Assembly: GCA_030447505.1 (NCBI GenBank) | Contig: JAUJOT010000007.1 | Coordinates: 1-64,000, forward strand | Origin: Solirubrobacteraceae bacterium | Lineage (GTDB): Bacteria > Actinomycetota > Thermoleophilia > Solirubrobacterales > Solirubrobacteraceae | Direction of reading: 5' to 3' | Length of the DNA stretch: 64,000 nt | Shown: piece by piece, positions 26,577 through 34,614 of the stretch | Layout: the number at the start of each line of letters is the position of its first letter | How positions within the stretch are numbered: the first letter of the stretch is position 1 | Made by a program: the position numbers and the translations under genes | Notes under the pieces: model-generated | What the model saw: only the letters and a program-made list of their open reading frames with translations | What the model was told of the DNA's origin: nothing | Databases searched by the model: none

Positions 26577-26620
26577 GCACGATCGCGTGACGGGACAGCA
26601 CGTCTTCGTGACGATCGTGC
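26577..26620. promoter_or_regulatory. Inverted repeat between comM and yraN
   Basis: GCACGATCG (26577-26585) and CGATCGTGC (26612-26620) are perfect 9-nt inverted arms 26 nt apart. They lie 14 nt before the comM ATG. The spacing suits two protein-binding half sites or a leader hairpin controlling comM. No known regulator is recognised. Confidence 0.35.
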
Positions 26621-26715
26621 GCAGAAACCGCGAACGGTCTGCGCGGCGGCAAAGGCGCCACGATTCCTGCGCGAAGTTGTTGCGATCGCGTGCTGAAACG
26701 GCGCCGGCCGCCGCC

Positions 26716-26721
26716 TACCGT
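26716..26721 (+). promoter_or_regulatory. -10 box TACCGT, 8 nt before yraN
   Basis: TACCGT is followed by GGCCGGCA and the ATG at 26730. No Shine-Dalgarno sequence is seen. It probably drives a leaderless or near-leaderless yraN transcript. Confidence 0.4.
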
Positions 26722-26729
26722 GGCCGGCA

Positions 26730-27101
26730 ATGGTGATCGACCTGCGCCACCACCTCGGCCGCGTCGGCGAGCGACTGGCGCGCGAGCACCTCGAGCGTCT
26801 CGGCTACCGCGTCGTCACGTCGAACTACCGCACGCGCTTCGGGGAGCTTGACCTCATCGTGTGCGACGAGACCTGGCTCGTCTTCGTGGAGGTCAAGACG
26901 CGGCGCGTGGGGGCGCTCGAGTCATCGCTGCAGGCGGTCTCAGCCGAGAAGCGCCGCCGCGTGCGGAGCATGGCTGCCGCGTGGCTCGTCGAGGCGACCG
27001 ACCGGCCGCGTTCGCGCGAGCTGCGCTTCGATGTCGTCGGCGTCACGGTCGACCGCAGCAGCCGGCTCGTCCGGCTGGACCACATCGAGGCGGCGTTCTG
27101 A
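26730..27101 (+). CDS. yraN: YraN/UPF0102 nuclease-fold protein
   Basis: The 123 residues follow the UPF0102 pattern: GRVGERLAREHLERLGYRVV, NYRTRFGELDLIVCD, and VFVEVKTRR with the E-x-K of PD-(D/E)XK nucleases. Family members are widely conserved next to rnhB and dprA/comM, as here, but their role is unsettled. It is the only plus-strand gene in this stretch and converges on rnhB. Confidence 0.93.
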   Translation: MVIDLRHHLGRVGERLAREHLERLGYRVVTSNYRTRFGELDLIVCDETWLVFVEVKTRRVGALESSLQAVSAEKRRRVRSMAAAWLVEATDRPRSRELRFDVVGVTVDRSSRLVRLDHIEAAF

Positions 27102-27120
27102 CGTGGGCGACTTCCGAGCG

Positions 27121-27897
27121 CTACAGCGCGAGCTGCTGATACGCCATCGACTGAAAACTCAGGCGATGAAGCGGCGACACGCCGAGGCGCTGGATCGCGT
27201 CGCGGTGCTCTGGCGTCGAGTAGCCCACGTGGGCGCCGAACTCCCAGCCCGGGTGCAGCTCGTCGGCGCGGCGCATGTAGCGGTCGCGCGTGACCTTCGC
27301 GACGATCGAGGCGGCAGCGATCGCGGCGGAGGTCGCATCGCCCTCGATGATCGCCCGCTGCTCGTACCCGACGTCGCCGACAGGGAAGCCGTCCGACAGG
27401 CAGATGCAGCCGGGCCGGGCGACCCCGAGCAGTGCGTCGCGCAGCGCGGCGATGTTCGTCTTGTGCAGTCCGCGCGCGTCGATCGTGCGCGCGCAGCGCG
27501 AGACGACGCAGACCTTCACGGCCGTGCGCATGACGATCGGGAAGAGCTCTTCGCGCACCCCGTGGGTGTGCTGCTTGGAGTCGTTGAGGCGGCTCAGCGC
27601 GCGCAGCTCGCGCGTCGTCAGCGCGTCGACGTCGAACAGCACCCCGGCGGCGACGAGCGGTCCCGCCAGGCAGCCGCGTCCCGCCTCGTCTGCTCCCGCC
27701 ACCCAGCGGACGCCGAGCCGGCGATCGAACGCGAACAGGCGGCGGCCGCTGGATCGCTTGCGCGCGGGCTGCTTGCGGGCGGGGCGGCTGTCAGAGCCCG
27801 CCGATGCCGCCGCCGGGCCAGTACCGGGCGAGGGCGGGCCCGACGATCGGGTCGCCGGGGGCGCGGCGCCAGAAGCGGTTGTCGTCGACGGCTTCAC
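27121..27897 (-). CDS. rnhB: Ribonuclease HII, with a doubtful N-terminal extension
   Basis: RNase HII removes ribonucleotides from DNA. The conserved body starts around RRLGVRWVAGADEAGRGCLA and includes SDGFPVGD (active-site Asp) and AAASIVAKVTRDRYM and GAHVGYSTPEH. From GTG 27897 the protein is 258 aa, with about 55 extra residues rich in Pro, Ala, Ser, Thr and Arg. The only other in-frame start is GTG 27702, which leaves almost nothing before the catalytic motif. The extension is read in a different frame from the remains of a second signal peptidase. Confidence 0.92.
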   Translation of the reverse strand: MKPSTTTASGAAPPATRSSGPPSPGTGPAAASAGSDSRPARKQPARKRSSGRRLFAFDRRLGVRWVAGADEAGRGCLAGPLVAAGVLFDVDALTTRELRALSRLNDSKQHTHGVREELFPIVMRTAVKVCVVSRCARTIDARGLHKTNIAALRDALLGVARPGCICLSDGFPVGDVGYEQRAIIEGDATSAAIAAASIVAKVTRDRYMRRADELHPGWEFGAHVGYSTPEHRDAIQRLGVSPLHRLSFQSMAYQQLAL

Positions 27898-27960
27898 GTC
27901 GTCGCCATCATGAACCAGTCGTCGGGCGGAACGCCGAGCGGCCGCCTGAGGTTCCGACGG
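27791..27960 (-). pseudogene. Frameshifted 3' remnant of a second signal peptidase I
   Basis: Directly downstream of lepB, the minus strand reads NLRRPLGVPPDDWFMM in one frame. After about two one-base losses it continues in another frame as VDDNRFWRRAPGDPIVG, then ALARYWPGGGIGGL and a stop at 27791. This lines up with the end of intact LepB ([50 protein letters not shown]). No intact N-terminal half with the Ser/Lys dyad was found in the 100 nt between the two. It looks like a decayed partial tandem copy. Confidence 0.8.
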
Positions 27961-28080
27961 GCGTCGCCGCGGCGCCCGGAAGTCGCCGATCTCCAGCCCG
28001 ACGCCGCTCGCGCGACGAGTAGGCGCAGCGCTCAGCGGCGAAGGCCGCCGGTCGCCTCGGATACGCCGCCGGCCTGCTGG

Positions 28081-28689
28081 CTACAGCAGCCCGATCCGCT
28101 TCGGCGGCCAGTACGTCGCAAAGGCGTTGCCGATGATCCAGTCGCGTGGCACGGGGCCCCAGAAACGGCTGTCGTCCGACGCGCCGCGGTTGTCGCCCAT
28201 CATGAAGTAGTGATCCTCGGGGATCGTGATCGCGTTCGTGAGGTTGCACTCCGGGCCGCCGCCGCAGGGCTCGGTGAAGCGCTCCGACTGGCGCTTCCCG
28301 TTGCGCACGACGTGGCCGTCGACGACCGCGATCGTGTCGCCGGGGCCGGCGACGATGCGCTTGATGAAGTTCACGTCCGCGCGCGCCGACATCGGCGCGG
28401 GGCAGGGCTGCCGTGGCTCACGGCGCGCGCCGCACTGGTTCTCGTTCTCCGCGCCCGCGGGCGGATGAAAGACGGTCACGTCGCCGACGGCGGGATCACC
28501 GAAGTTGTTGCCGATGCGGTTGACGAGCACGCGCTGTCCGACGGAGAGCGTCGGCACCATCGACTCCGAGGGGATCCGGTAGGGCTTGACGAGAAACGCC
28601 TGGATGCCGAGCGCGAGCCCGAGCGCCACGGCGACGATCAGGACGAGCTCGACGAAGGAATTGCCCTTGGACGGCTCTTCGTTTTTCAC
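28081..28689 (-). CDS. lepB: Signal peptidase I
   Basis: It cleaves signal peptides of exported proteins at the outer membrane face. The 202-aa protein has one N-terminal membrane segment (about 12-33). The catalytic Ser is in [11 protein letters not shown] and the Lys is in [13 protein letters not shown]. Box E reads [16 protein letters not shown]. An insert with two Cys ([13 protein letters not shown]) and another Cys pair (PCGGGPEC) lies between the boxes. Its ATG overlaps the rplS stop (ATGA), the usual rplS-lepB-rnhB order. Confidence 0.96.
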   Translation of the reverse strand: MKNEEPSKGNSFVELVLIVAVALGLALGIQAFLVKPYRIPSESMVPTLSVGQRVLVNRIGNNFGDPAVGDVTVFHPPAGAENENQCGARREPRQPCPAPMSARADVNFIKRIVAGPGDTIAVVDGHVVRNGKRQSERFTEPCGGGPECNLTNAITIPEDHYFMMGDNRGASDDSRFWGPVPRDWIIGNAFATYWPPKRIGLL

Positions 28690-29261
28690 GTCTGCTCGCC
28701 GGAGGGGGCCGCATCGGCCTCGCCTTCGGCAGCGGTCCCGTTCGTCGGGGCCCCTCCAACGTCGTCTGCCCGGCCCTCGGCCTCGACTGCCGCGGAGACG
28801 ACATCCTCGGCCACGGCGCCCTCGGCGTCGACGGCCTCCGGCTCGGCTGCCGCCTCGGCCTCGAGCTGAGCGGCGGGGTCGTGCAGCAACCCGGCCTCGA
28901 CGCGCTCCTCGGGACCGGTGTAGCGGCGCTCGCGAACGCGGGCGCGCTTGCCGACCCTGTCGCGCAGGTAGTAGAGCTTCGCGCGCCGCACGTCACCGCG
29001 AGCGGCGACGTCGATCCGCTCGATCTTCGGCGAGTGCACCGGGAACGTCCGCTCGACGCCGACCCCGAAGGACTGCTTGCGCACGGTGAACGTCTCGCGT
29101 GCCCCGTGGCCCTGGCGCTTGATGACGACGCCCTCGAAGACCTGGGTCCGCTTGCGCGTTCCCTCGATCACCTGGAAGTGGACGCGCAGCCGGTCGCCCG
29201 CCTGAAAGCTGGGAATACGGCGCAGCTGAGCGCGCTCGAGACGTTCGATGACTGAGGACAT
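28686..29261 (-). CDS. rplS: 50S ribosomal protein L19 with a long acidic C-terminal tail
   Basis: The first ~115 residues are ordinary L19 ([71 protein letters not shown]). The remaining ~75 residues are an Ala/Glu/Val-rich acidic tail absent from most L19 proteins. Start chosen at ATG 29261; an open frame reaches further but is not conserved-looking. The tail should extend off the ribosome surface near the L14 bridge. Followed by lepB with a 4-nt overlap. Confidence 0.95.
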   Translation of the reverse strand: MSSVIERLERAQLRRIPSFQAGDRLRVHFQVIEGTRKRTQVFEGVVIKRQGHGARETFTVRKQSFGVGVERTFPVHSPKIERIDVAARGDVRRAKLYYLRDRVGKRARVRERRYTGPEERVEAGLLHDPAAQLEAEAAAEPEAVDAEGAVAEDVVSAAVEAEGRADDVGGAPTNGTAAEGEADAAPSGEQT

Positions 29262-29394
29262 GGCGAAGAAAGGGCGCGGACCCAAGGAGCTGGCCGCGCC
29301 GACGCGGGGATGATAGCGACGCGCGTTCTTGCGGCGCCTCGCTGCACCCCGGTGCCCTGTCGCCCCTGAAACCGCCGGCCTCGGTGACGGACGC

Positions 29395-30078
29395 TCAGTC
29401 CTTCCCCGCCTCGGCGCGCTCACGCGAGCGCTCCAGCCGCCAGGAGCGGATCTGCTCGTGATGGCCGGAGAGCAGGACGTCGGGCACCTTCCAGCCGCGA
29501 TAGTCAGCCGGGCGCGTGTAGTGCGGGTACTCCGGCCGCCCGCCCAGCGCAGCCGAGAACGACTCCTCCAGCACCGAGTCGCTGTGGCCCAGCGCCCCGG
29601 GCAGCTTGCGCATCACGGCGTCGCACAGCACCATCGCCGCGAGCTCGCCGCCCGCCAGCACGTACTCGCCGATCGAGACCGCGTCGCTGGCGAAGTGCTC
29701 GACGATGCGCTCGTCAAAGCCCTCGTAGCGCCCGCACAGCAGCGTGATGGCGGGCTCCGCCGCGAGCTCTTCTACGAGTCGGTCGTCGAGCAGCCGGCCG
29801 CCCGGCGTGAGCGCGATGACGCGCCGCTCGTTGCGCAGGTCGACCGGGTCGACGCCGTAGAACGCGCGCAGCGCCGCGTCCATGACGTCGACGCGCAGGA
29901 CCATCCCCGCACCGCCGCCGAAGGGCGTGTCGTCGACCTGGCCGCCGCTCAGCGGCGTGTGCTCGCGCAGGTCGAGGGTGCGCAGCTCGTGGCCACCGGC
30001 GAGCGCGTTGGCGACATGGCGCTGTGTGCGAAACCAGTCAAACCAATCGGGAAAGAGCGTGACGACGTCCAGACGCAA
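29395..30078 (-). CDS. trmD: tRNA (guanine-N1)-methyltransferase
   Basis: TrmD methylates G37 of tRNAs reading CNN and prevents frameshifting. The 227-aa protein has [13 protein letters not shown] at the start. The trefoil-knot SAM site appears as [14 protein letters not shown] and [15 protein letters not shown], followed by SEES-like DSVLEESF and YPHYTRP. The length is normal. Gene order rpsP-khpA-rimM-trmD-rplS is the classic one. Confidence 0.97.
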   Translation of the reverse strand: MRLDVVTLFPDWFDWFRTQRHVANALAGGHELRTLDLREHTPLSGGQVDDTPFGGGAGMVLRVDVMDAALRAFYGVDPVDLRNERRVIALTPGGRLLDDRLVEELAAEPAITLLCGRYEGFDERIVEHFASDAVSIGEYVLAGGELAAMVLCDAVMRKLPGALGHSDSVLEESFSAALGGRPEYPHYTRPADYRGWKVPDVLLSGHHEQIRSWRLERSRERAEAGKD

Positions 30079-30149
30079 CCGATCGCTCTCCCGCGCCTCT
30101 TAGACAGCACCCGAAGAAGCCGAGCCCACCGAAGGAGCGAAGGCGGCGA

Positions 30150-30629
30150 TCACGACGCCTCGATCCCGAGAAACACGTGGTCGACGACGATCCGGCGGGT
30201 GGCGATGTCGACGCTCAGCACCGCGTCGCCGACCATCGGCACGAGCAGGTCGCCGACCTCGAGCACCTCGCAGGAGGGCAGCGGCCGCATCCGCGCGACG
30301 ACACCCAGCTCGCGACCGTCGTCCGTCAGCACGACGCAGCCCGCGAGGTCCTCGGCCCAGTACTCCCCGGGCGGCAGCGGCGGCGCGTCGGCGCGCGCCA
30401 CGAGCATGTCGGCCCCGCGCAGCGCCTCCGCCCCCGCGCGATCGTCGATCCCGCGCAGGCGCAGGATCGGCCGCTCCTCCGTCCCCGCGCGGCGAACGAT
30501 CTCATGCACGTCGGAGCCGATCCGCAGTACGCCCCCGAGCGGGAGCAGGATTCCGCGCGGTCGCGTCACGTGAAACGAGCCGTCGAGTCCATGTGGACGC
30601 CCGACCCGGCCTGCGCTCAGCAGCGACAT
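30150..30629 (-). CDS. rimM: 16S rRNA maturation factor RimM
   Basis: RimM binds ribosomal protein S19 and assists 30S head assembly. The 159 residues include the N-terminal RimM barrel (SAGRVGRPHGLDGSFHV, LRLRGIDDRAGAEALRG) and a PRC-barrel end (YWAEDLAGCVVLTDDGRELG, PMVGDAVLSVDIATRRI). It lies 15 nt downstream of khpA and 71 nt before trmD. Confidence 0.94.
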   Translation of the reverse strand: MSLLSAGRVGRPHGLDGSFHVTRPRGILLPLGGVLRIGSDVHEIVRRAGTEERPILRLRGIDDRAGAEALRGADMLVARADAPPLPPGEYWAEDLAGCVVLTDDGRELGVVARMRPLPSCEVLEVGDLLVPMVGDAVLSVDIATRRIVVDHVFLGIEAS

Positions 30630-30644
30630 CGCGGGCCCGACCGG

Positions 30645-30878
30645 CTAGTCGACGATGTCGATGAACACGCGGCACCCTTCCTTCACAGCCGCCGCCTTCA
30701 GGACGGTCCGCAGCGCGTTGGCGGTGCGACCGCCGCGCCCGATGACCTTGCCGTAGTCGTCCTCGCCGACCGACAGCTCGAGCACGACGCTGCCGTCCTC
30801 CTCGTCGAACTTCTCGACGCGCACGGCGTCGGGATCGTCGACGAGGGCCCGGGCGAGGTATTCCAGAAGCTCTTGCAC
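30645..30878 (-). CDS. khpA: KH-domain RNA-binding protein KhpA
   Basis: The 77-aa protein is a single KH domain with the GxxG loop in DYGKVIGRGGRTANALRTV. KhpA pairs with KhpB in other bacteria and affects cell size and small-RNA biology. It sits between rpsP and rimM, its usual place. Confidence 0.94.
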   Translation of the reverse strand: MQELLEYLARALVDDPDAVRVEKFDEEDGSVVLELSVGEDDYGKVIGRGGRTANALRTVLKAAAVKEGCRVFIDIVD

Positions 30879-30902
30879 GGACCGGGTGGCCCCGTGGTCG
30901 GG

Positions 30903-31145
30903 CTACGCGATGCCCTGGATGTGCAGCAGCTTGCGCACCTGGTCAGACGGCTGCGCGCCGCGCTCCAGCCAGTGACGAGCACGATCCTCGTCGACGCGGA
31001 TCGTCGACGGGTCGGTCTGCGCGTTGTAGTGGCCGATCGTCTCGATGACGCGCCCGTCGCGAGGCGAGCGCGAGTCGGCGACGACGATGCGCCAGATCGG
31101 ATCCTTGCGGCCACCGACACGGGTGAGTCTCATTCGAACGGCCAT
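30903..31145 (-). CDS. rpsP: 30S ribosomal protein S16
   Basis: The 80-aa sequence is standard S16: MAVRMRLTRVGGRKDPIWRI, VADSRSPRDGRVIETIGHYN and HWLERGAQPSDQVRKLL. It binds 16S rRNA early in assembly. It is 14 nt after ffh and 24 nt before khpA, so the ffh-rpsP-khpA-rimM run is likely one operon. Confidence 0.97.
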   Translation of the reverse strand: MAVRMRLTRVGGRKDPIWRIVVADSRSPRDGRVIETIGHYNAQTDPSTIRVDEDRARHWLERGAQPSDQVRKLLHIQGIA

Positions 31146-31159
31146 GACGTGGCGACAGC

Positions 31160-32494
31160 CTAGCGAGCCTGCCTCATCAGCGCCTGGATGTCGGGCATCT
31201 TGCCCTTGCCGAGCTGCTTCATGAGCTTCTGCATCTGGCCGAACTGCTTGACGAGCTGATTGACGTGCTGGACCGTCGTGCCCGAGCCGCGCGCGATCCG
31301 CAGGCGCCGCGATCCCTTGATCAGATCCGGGCGCCGGCGCTCCAGCGGCGTCATCGACAGGATGATCGCCTCGATGCGGTCGAGCTCACGCTCGTCGACC
31401 TTGACGTTCTTCATCGCCGCGCCCTGAAAGCCCGGGATCATCCCCAGCAACGACTGCAGCGGGCCCATCTTGCGCATCATCTTCAGCTGCGAGAGGAAGT
31501 CCTCGAACGTGAACTCGTTGCGGCGCAGCTTGCGCTCGAGCTCCTTCGCCTCGTCCTCGTCGATCTGCGCCTCGGCCTTCTCGATGAACGACAGCACGTC
31601 GCCCATCCCGAGGATCCGCTGCGCCATCCGGTCCGGGTGGAAGCGCTCGAACTGGTCGAGCTTCTCGCCCGTCGAGGCGAACACGATCGGCTTGCCGGTG
31701 ACCGCCTTGACCGACAGCGCGGCGCCGCCGCGCGCGTCGCCGTCGAGCTTTGACATCAGCACGCCGTCGAAGGAGACCGCCCGCGCAAACTGCTCGGCGA
31801 CGTTGACGGCGTCCTGACCGGTCATCGCGTCGACGACCAGCAGCACCGTCGTCGGCTTGACGACCTTGCGGATCTTGACGAGCTCGTCCATCAGCTTCTC
31901 GTCGATGTGCAGACGGCCCGCGGTGTCGACGATCAGCACGTCCTTGCCGTCGCGCTTGGCCTGGTCCAGGGCCCACTTGGCGATGTCGACGGGGTCCTTC
32001 TGCGTGCCCTGCTCATAGACCGTCGCGCCGACCTGCGCGCCGACCTTCACGAGCTGGTCGACCGCGGCGGGGCGGTAGACGTCGCAGGCGGCGAGCGCGA
32101 CGGACGAGCCGTGCTCGCTGTTCAAGAAGCGCGCGAGCTTGGCGGCGGCGGTCGTCTTGCCCGAACCCTGCAGCCCTGCCATCAGGATCACCGTCGGCGG
32201 CCGCGGCGCAAAGGCGACGGATGCGCTGGCGCCGCCCATCAGCGCGGTCAGCTCCTCGTCGACGATCTTGACGACCTGCTGGCCGGGGTTGAGCCTGCCG
32301 AGCACGTCGGCGCCCAGGCAGCGCTCCTTGACGGTGTTCGTGAACAACTTGACGACCTTGAAGTTGACGTCGGCCTCGAGCAGCGCGAGGCGGATCTCGC
32401 GCATCGCGGCGTTCACGTCGGCCTCGGTCAGCGTCCCGCGCGAGCGGACGTCGGCGAGCGTGGCCTGAAGCTTCTCCGAGAGCGTGTCGAACAC
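31160..32494 (-). CDS. ffh: Signal recognition particle GTPase Ffh
   Basis: Ffh with its RNA targets membrane proteins to FtsY. The 444-aa protein has an N domain (MFDTLSEKLQATLADVRSRG), the G domain with GLQGSGKTTAAAKLA, DTAGRLHIDE and TKLDGD-like SKLDGDARGG, and a methionine-rich M domain with GSGTTVQHVNQLVKQF. Length is normal. The start is GTG, and TAGACT lies 9 nt before it. The SRP RNA gene is not in this window. Confidence 0.97.
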   Translation of the reverse strand: MFDTLSEKLQATLADVRSRGTLTEADVNAAMREIRLALLEADVNFKVVKLFTNTVKERCLGADVLGRLNPGQQVVKIVDEELTALMGGASASVAFAPRPPTVILMAGLQGSGKTTAAAKLARFLNSEHGSSVALAACDVYRPAAVDQLVKVGAQVGATVYEQGTQKDPVDIAKWALDQAKRDGKDVLIVDTAGRLHIDEKLMDELVKIRKVVKPTTVLLVVDAMTGQDAVNVAEQFARAVSFDGVLMSKLDGDARGGAALSVKAVTGKPIVFASTGEKLDQFERFHPDRMAQRILGMGDVLSFIEKAEAQIDEDEAKELERKLRRNEFTFEDFLSQLKMMRKMGPLQSLLGMIPGFQGAAMKNVKVDERELDRIEAIILSMTPLERRRPDLIKGSRRLRIARGSGTTVQHVNQLVKQFGQMQKLMKQLGKGKMPDIQALMRQAR

Positions 32495-32503
32495 GGCTGC
32501 TGC

Positions 32504-32509
32504 AGTCTA
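32504..32509 (-). promoter_or_regulatory. -10 box TAGACT, 9 nt before ffh
   Basis: On the minus strand, TAGACT is followed by GCAGCAGCC and the GTG start. No Shine-Dalgarno sequence is present, which again points to a very short or absent 5' leader. Confidence 0.45.
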
Positions 32510-32566
32510 GAGGCGTCGGATCGGGCGGCGACGGACGAGCAGCCCTCGCTGCTCTGCGTCAGATGG

Positions 32567-33217
32567 TCAGGCGCGCCGCACGAGCGTCACGCCGTCGCGC
32601 ACGCTCAACATCACGTTGACGACCCGCTCGTCTGCGGCGACGTGATCGTTGAACGCGCGCAGCGCGCGCGTCGAGTCGCTGTCGTCGTCGGCCGGCGCCT
32701 GCGCGACGCGCCCGCTCCACAGCACGTTGTCGACGACGATCAGCCCGCGCGCGGAGAGCTTCGGCAGGACGGCCTCGTAGTAGTCGTGGTAGCCGCCCTT
32801 GTCGGCGTCGATGAAGACAGAGTCGAACGGCCCCTCGAGCGATTCGACCGTCTCCAGAGCCGGTCCCTTCCGAACCTCGACGCGATCGTCGAATCCCGCC
32901 CGCGCGATCTGGCGACGGGCGAACGCGACCCGCAAGGGGTCGAGCTCGCACGTGACGATCCGGCCGCCGGGGGGGAGCGCCTGGGCCATCGACAGCGCGC
33001 TGTAGCCCGAGTACGTGCCGATCTCCAGCACGAGCTGCGGCTGCGCGAGGAAGACGAGGAACTCCAGGAAGCGGCCCTCGATCTCGCCGGTCAGCATCTC
33101 CGGCGACTCGAGCGCGACCCGTGTTTCGGCCGCGAGCGCCTGCAGAAACGGCGCGACGGGCGTCGTGTGAGCGGCCGCGTAGTCCTCGACCGCCTCCGCC
33201 ACGACGAAGGCGCTCAC
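32567..33217 (-). CDS. SAM-dependent O-methyltransferase (CCoAOMT family)
   Basis: The 216-aa class I methyltransferase shows the family pattern: VLEIGTYSGYSALSMAQALP (SAM loop), VTCELDPLRVAFAR, DSVFIDADKGGYHDYYEAV and LIVVDNVLWSGRVA. These enzymes methylate catechol-type substrates, metal-dependently, but bacterial roles are varied. The GTG start overlaps the SPFH stop in GTGA, so it is translated with that gene. Confidence 0.93.
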   Translation of the reverse strand: MSAFVVAEAVEDYAAAHTTPVAPFLQALAAETRVALESPEMLTGEIEGRFLEFLVFLAQPQLVLEIGTYSGYSALSMAQALPPGGRIVTCELDPLRVAFARRQIARAGFDDRVEVRKGPALETVESLEGPFDSVFIDADKGGYHDYYEAVLPKLSARGLIVVDNVLWSGRVAQAPADDDSDSTRALRAFNDHVAADERVVNVMLSVRDGVTLVRRA

Positions 33218-34119
33218 ACCGACGGCGGCGGCGGCGGCGGACTGGGACGGACCGTGCCGGCGATCGCGCCGCCGATGTTGCCGAGCGCCTGGCTGAACTC
33301 GCTCGGGATCACGAAGATCTTGTTTGCGTCGCCCTGCGCGAGCTTGGGCAGCATCTGCAGGTACTGATAGGACAGCAGGCCCTGGTCGGGATCGCCCTCG
33401 TGGATCGCCTTGAAGACGGTGTCGATCGCCTTCGCCTCACCCTCGGAACGCAGGATCGCCGACGTCTTGGCACCTTCGGCGCGCAGCACCGCGGCCTGCT
33501 TCTCGCCCTCGGCGTTGAGGATCTGCGACTGCTTGGAGCCCTCGGCGGTGAGGATCGCCGCACGCCGGTCGCGCTCGGCGCGCATCTGCTTCTCCATCGC
33601 CTCCTGGATCGTCGCCGGCGGGTCGATCGCCTTGACCTCGACTCGGTTGACGCGGATCCCCCAGCGGCCGGTGGCCTCGTCGAGCACGGTGCGCAGCTGG
33701 GAGTTGATCGCATCGCGGCTGGTCAGCGTCTCCTCCAGCGTCAGGCCGCCGATCACGTTTCGCAGCGTCGTGACCGTGAGCTGCTCGATCGCCTGCAGCG
33801 GGTTTGCGACCTCATAGCTGACGGACTTCGCGTCGGTGATCGTGAAGTACAGGACGCTGTCGATCTGGATGCCGACGTTGTCGCCGGTGATCACGCCGGC
33901 GGGCTTGAACGTCACGACCTGCTCGCGCAGGTCGATCAGCGGTCGCACGCGATCGACGAACGGGATCACGATCGCCAGTCCGGGCGTCAGCGTGCGCTGG
34001 TAGCGACCGAGCCGCTCGACGACGCCGGCCCGCGCCTGCGGGATGATCCGCACGGTCCGCGCGGCGAGCAGCAGCGCGAACACGGCGATGACGATGAGCA
34101 GGATCAGGCCGGCCTCCAT
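33214..34119 (-). CDS. SPFH/stomatin-family membrane protein
   Basis: The 301-aa protein has one N-terminal membrane segment (about 3-22). An SPFH domain follows (IPQARAGVVERLGRYQRTLTPG, QIDSVLYFTITDAKSV, LRNVIGGLTLEETLTSRD), then a coiled, Ala/Glu-rich region, ending in a Pro tail. It is the QmcA-like type that forms membrane microdomains. The NfeD protein encoded 10 nt upstream is the expected partner; NfeD-SPFH pairs are widespread. Confidence 0.95.
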   Translation of the reverse strand: MEAGLILLIVIAVFALLLAARTVRIIPQARAGVVERLGRYQRTLTPGLAIVIPFVDRVRPLIDLREQVVTFKPAGVITGDNVGIQIDSVLYFTITDAKSVSYEVANPLQAIEQLTVTTLRNVIGGLTLEETLTSRDAINSQLRTVLDEATGRWGIRVNRVEVKAIDPPATIQEAMEKQMRAERDRRAAILTAEGSKQSQILNAEGEKQAAVLRAEGAKTSAILRSEGEAKAIDTVFKAIHEGDPDQGLLSYQYLQMLPKLAQGDANKIFVIPSEFSQALGNIGGAIAGTVRPSPPPPPPSV

Positions 34120-34129
34120 GATTTGCCTC

Positions 34130-34558
34130 CTAGCCCTCGGTGACGAGCGCTGTCGCGCCCTTGATCTCGATCACGTGCACGCGGCTGCCGGGTTCGAAGA
34201 CCTCGTCGCCGTCGTACGGCCGGGCGGTCCAGATCTCGCCCTCGAGCTTGACGGCACCGCCGCTGGCGTCGACCCGCGTGGTCACCGTCGCGGTCTTGCC
34301 GACCAGCGCGGCGGTGCCCGTGCGCAGCTGGCCCGGCGTGCGCAGGTGGCGGCGCGCGACGGGCCGCAGCAGACCGAAGAACACGCCCGAGCTGATGAGA
34401 AAGACGAGGACGGACACGACGGCGCCGGCGCCCGCCAGCTCTGCCGCCGCGCCGAGCAGGGCGCCCGCGGCGAAGGGGGCGAGAAAGAACCCCAGGGTCA
34501 TGACCTCGCCGGCGGCGAAGATCACCGCGAGCAGGATCCAGAACATCCATGCGTCCAT
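34130..34558 (-). CDS. NfeD-family membrane protein
   Basis: The 142-aa short-form NfeD has three or four hydrophobic segments in the first ~75 residues (WMFWILLAVIFAAGEVMTLGFF) and a C-terminal OB-fold (LVGKTATVTTRVDASGGAVKLEGE). It lacks the ClpP-like protease part of long NfeD. It immediately precedes the SPFH gene with which it works. TATATT sits 6 nt before its ATG. Confidence 0.92.
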   Translation of the reverse strand: MDAWMFWILLAVIFAAGEVMTLGFFLAPFAAGALLGAAAELAGAGAVVSVLVFLISSGVFFGLLRPVARRHLRTPGQLRTGTAALVGKTATVTTRVDASGGAVKLEGEIWTARPYDGDEVFEPGSRVHVIEIKGATALVTEG

Positions 34559-34564
34559 CCATTG

Positions 34565-34570
34565 AATATA
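34565..34570 (-). promoter_or_regulatory. -10 box TATATT, 6 nt before nfeD
   Basis: On the minus strand, TATATT is followed by CAATGG and the ATG at 34558. It is the best -10 match in the window, at the spacing expected for a leaderless transcript. Confidence 0.55.
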
Positions 34571-34614
34571 GGACCCGGCACAGGCGGGCTACGCCAGCGG
34601 CCGGGCCGGGCCCA

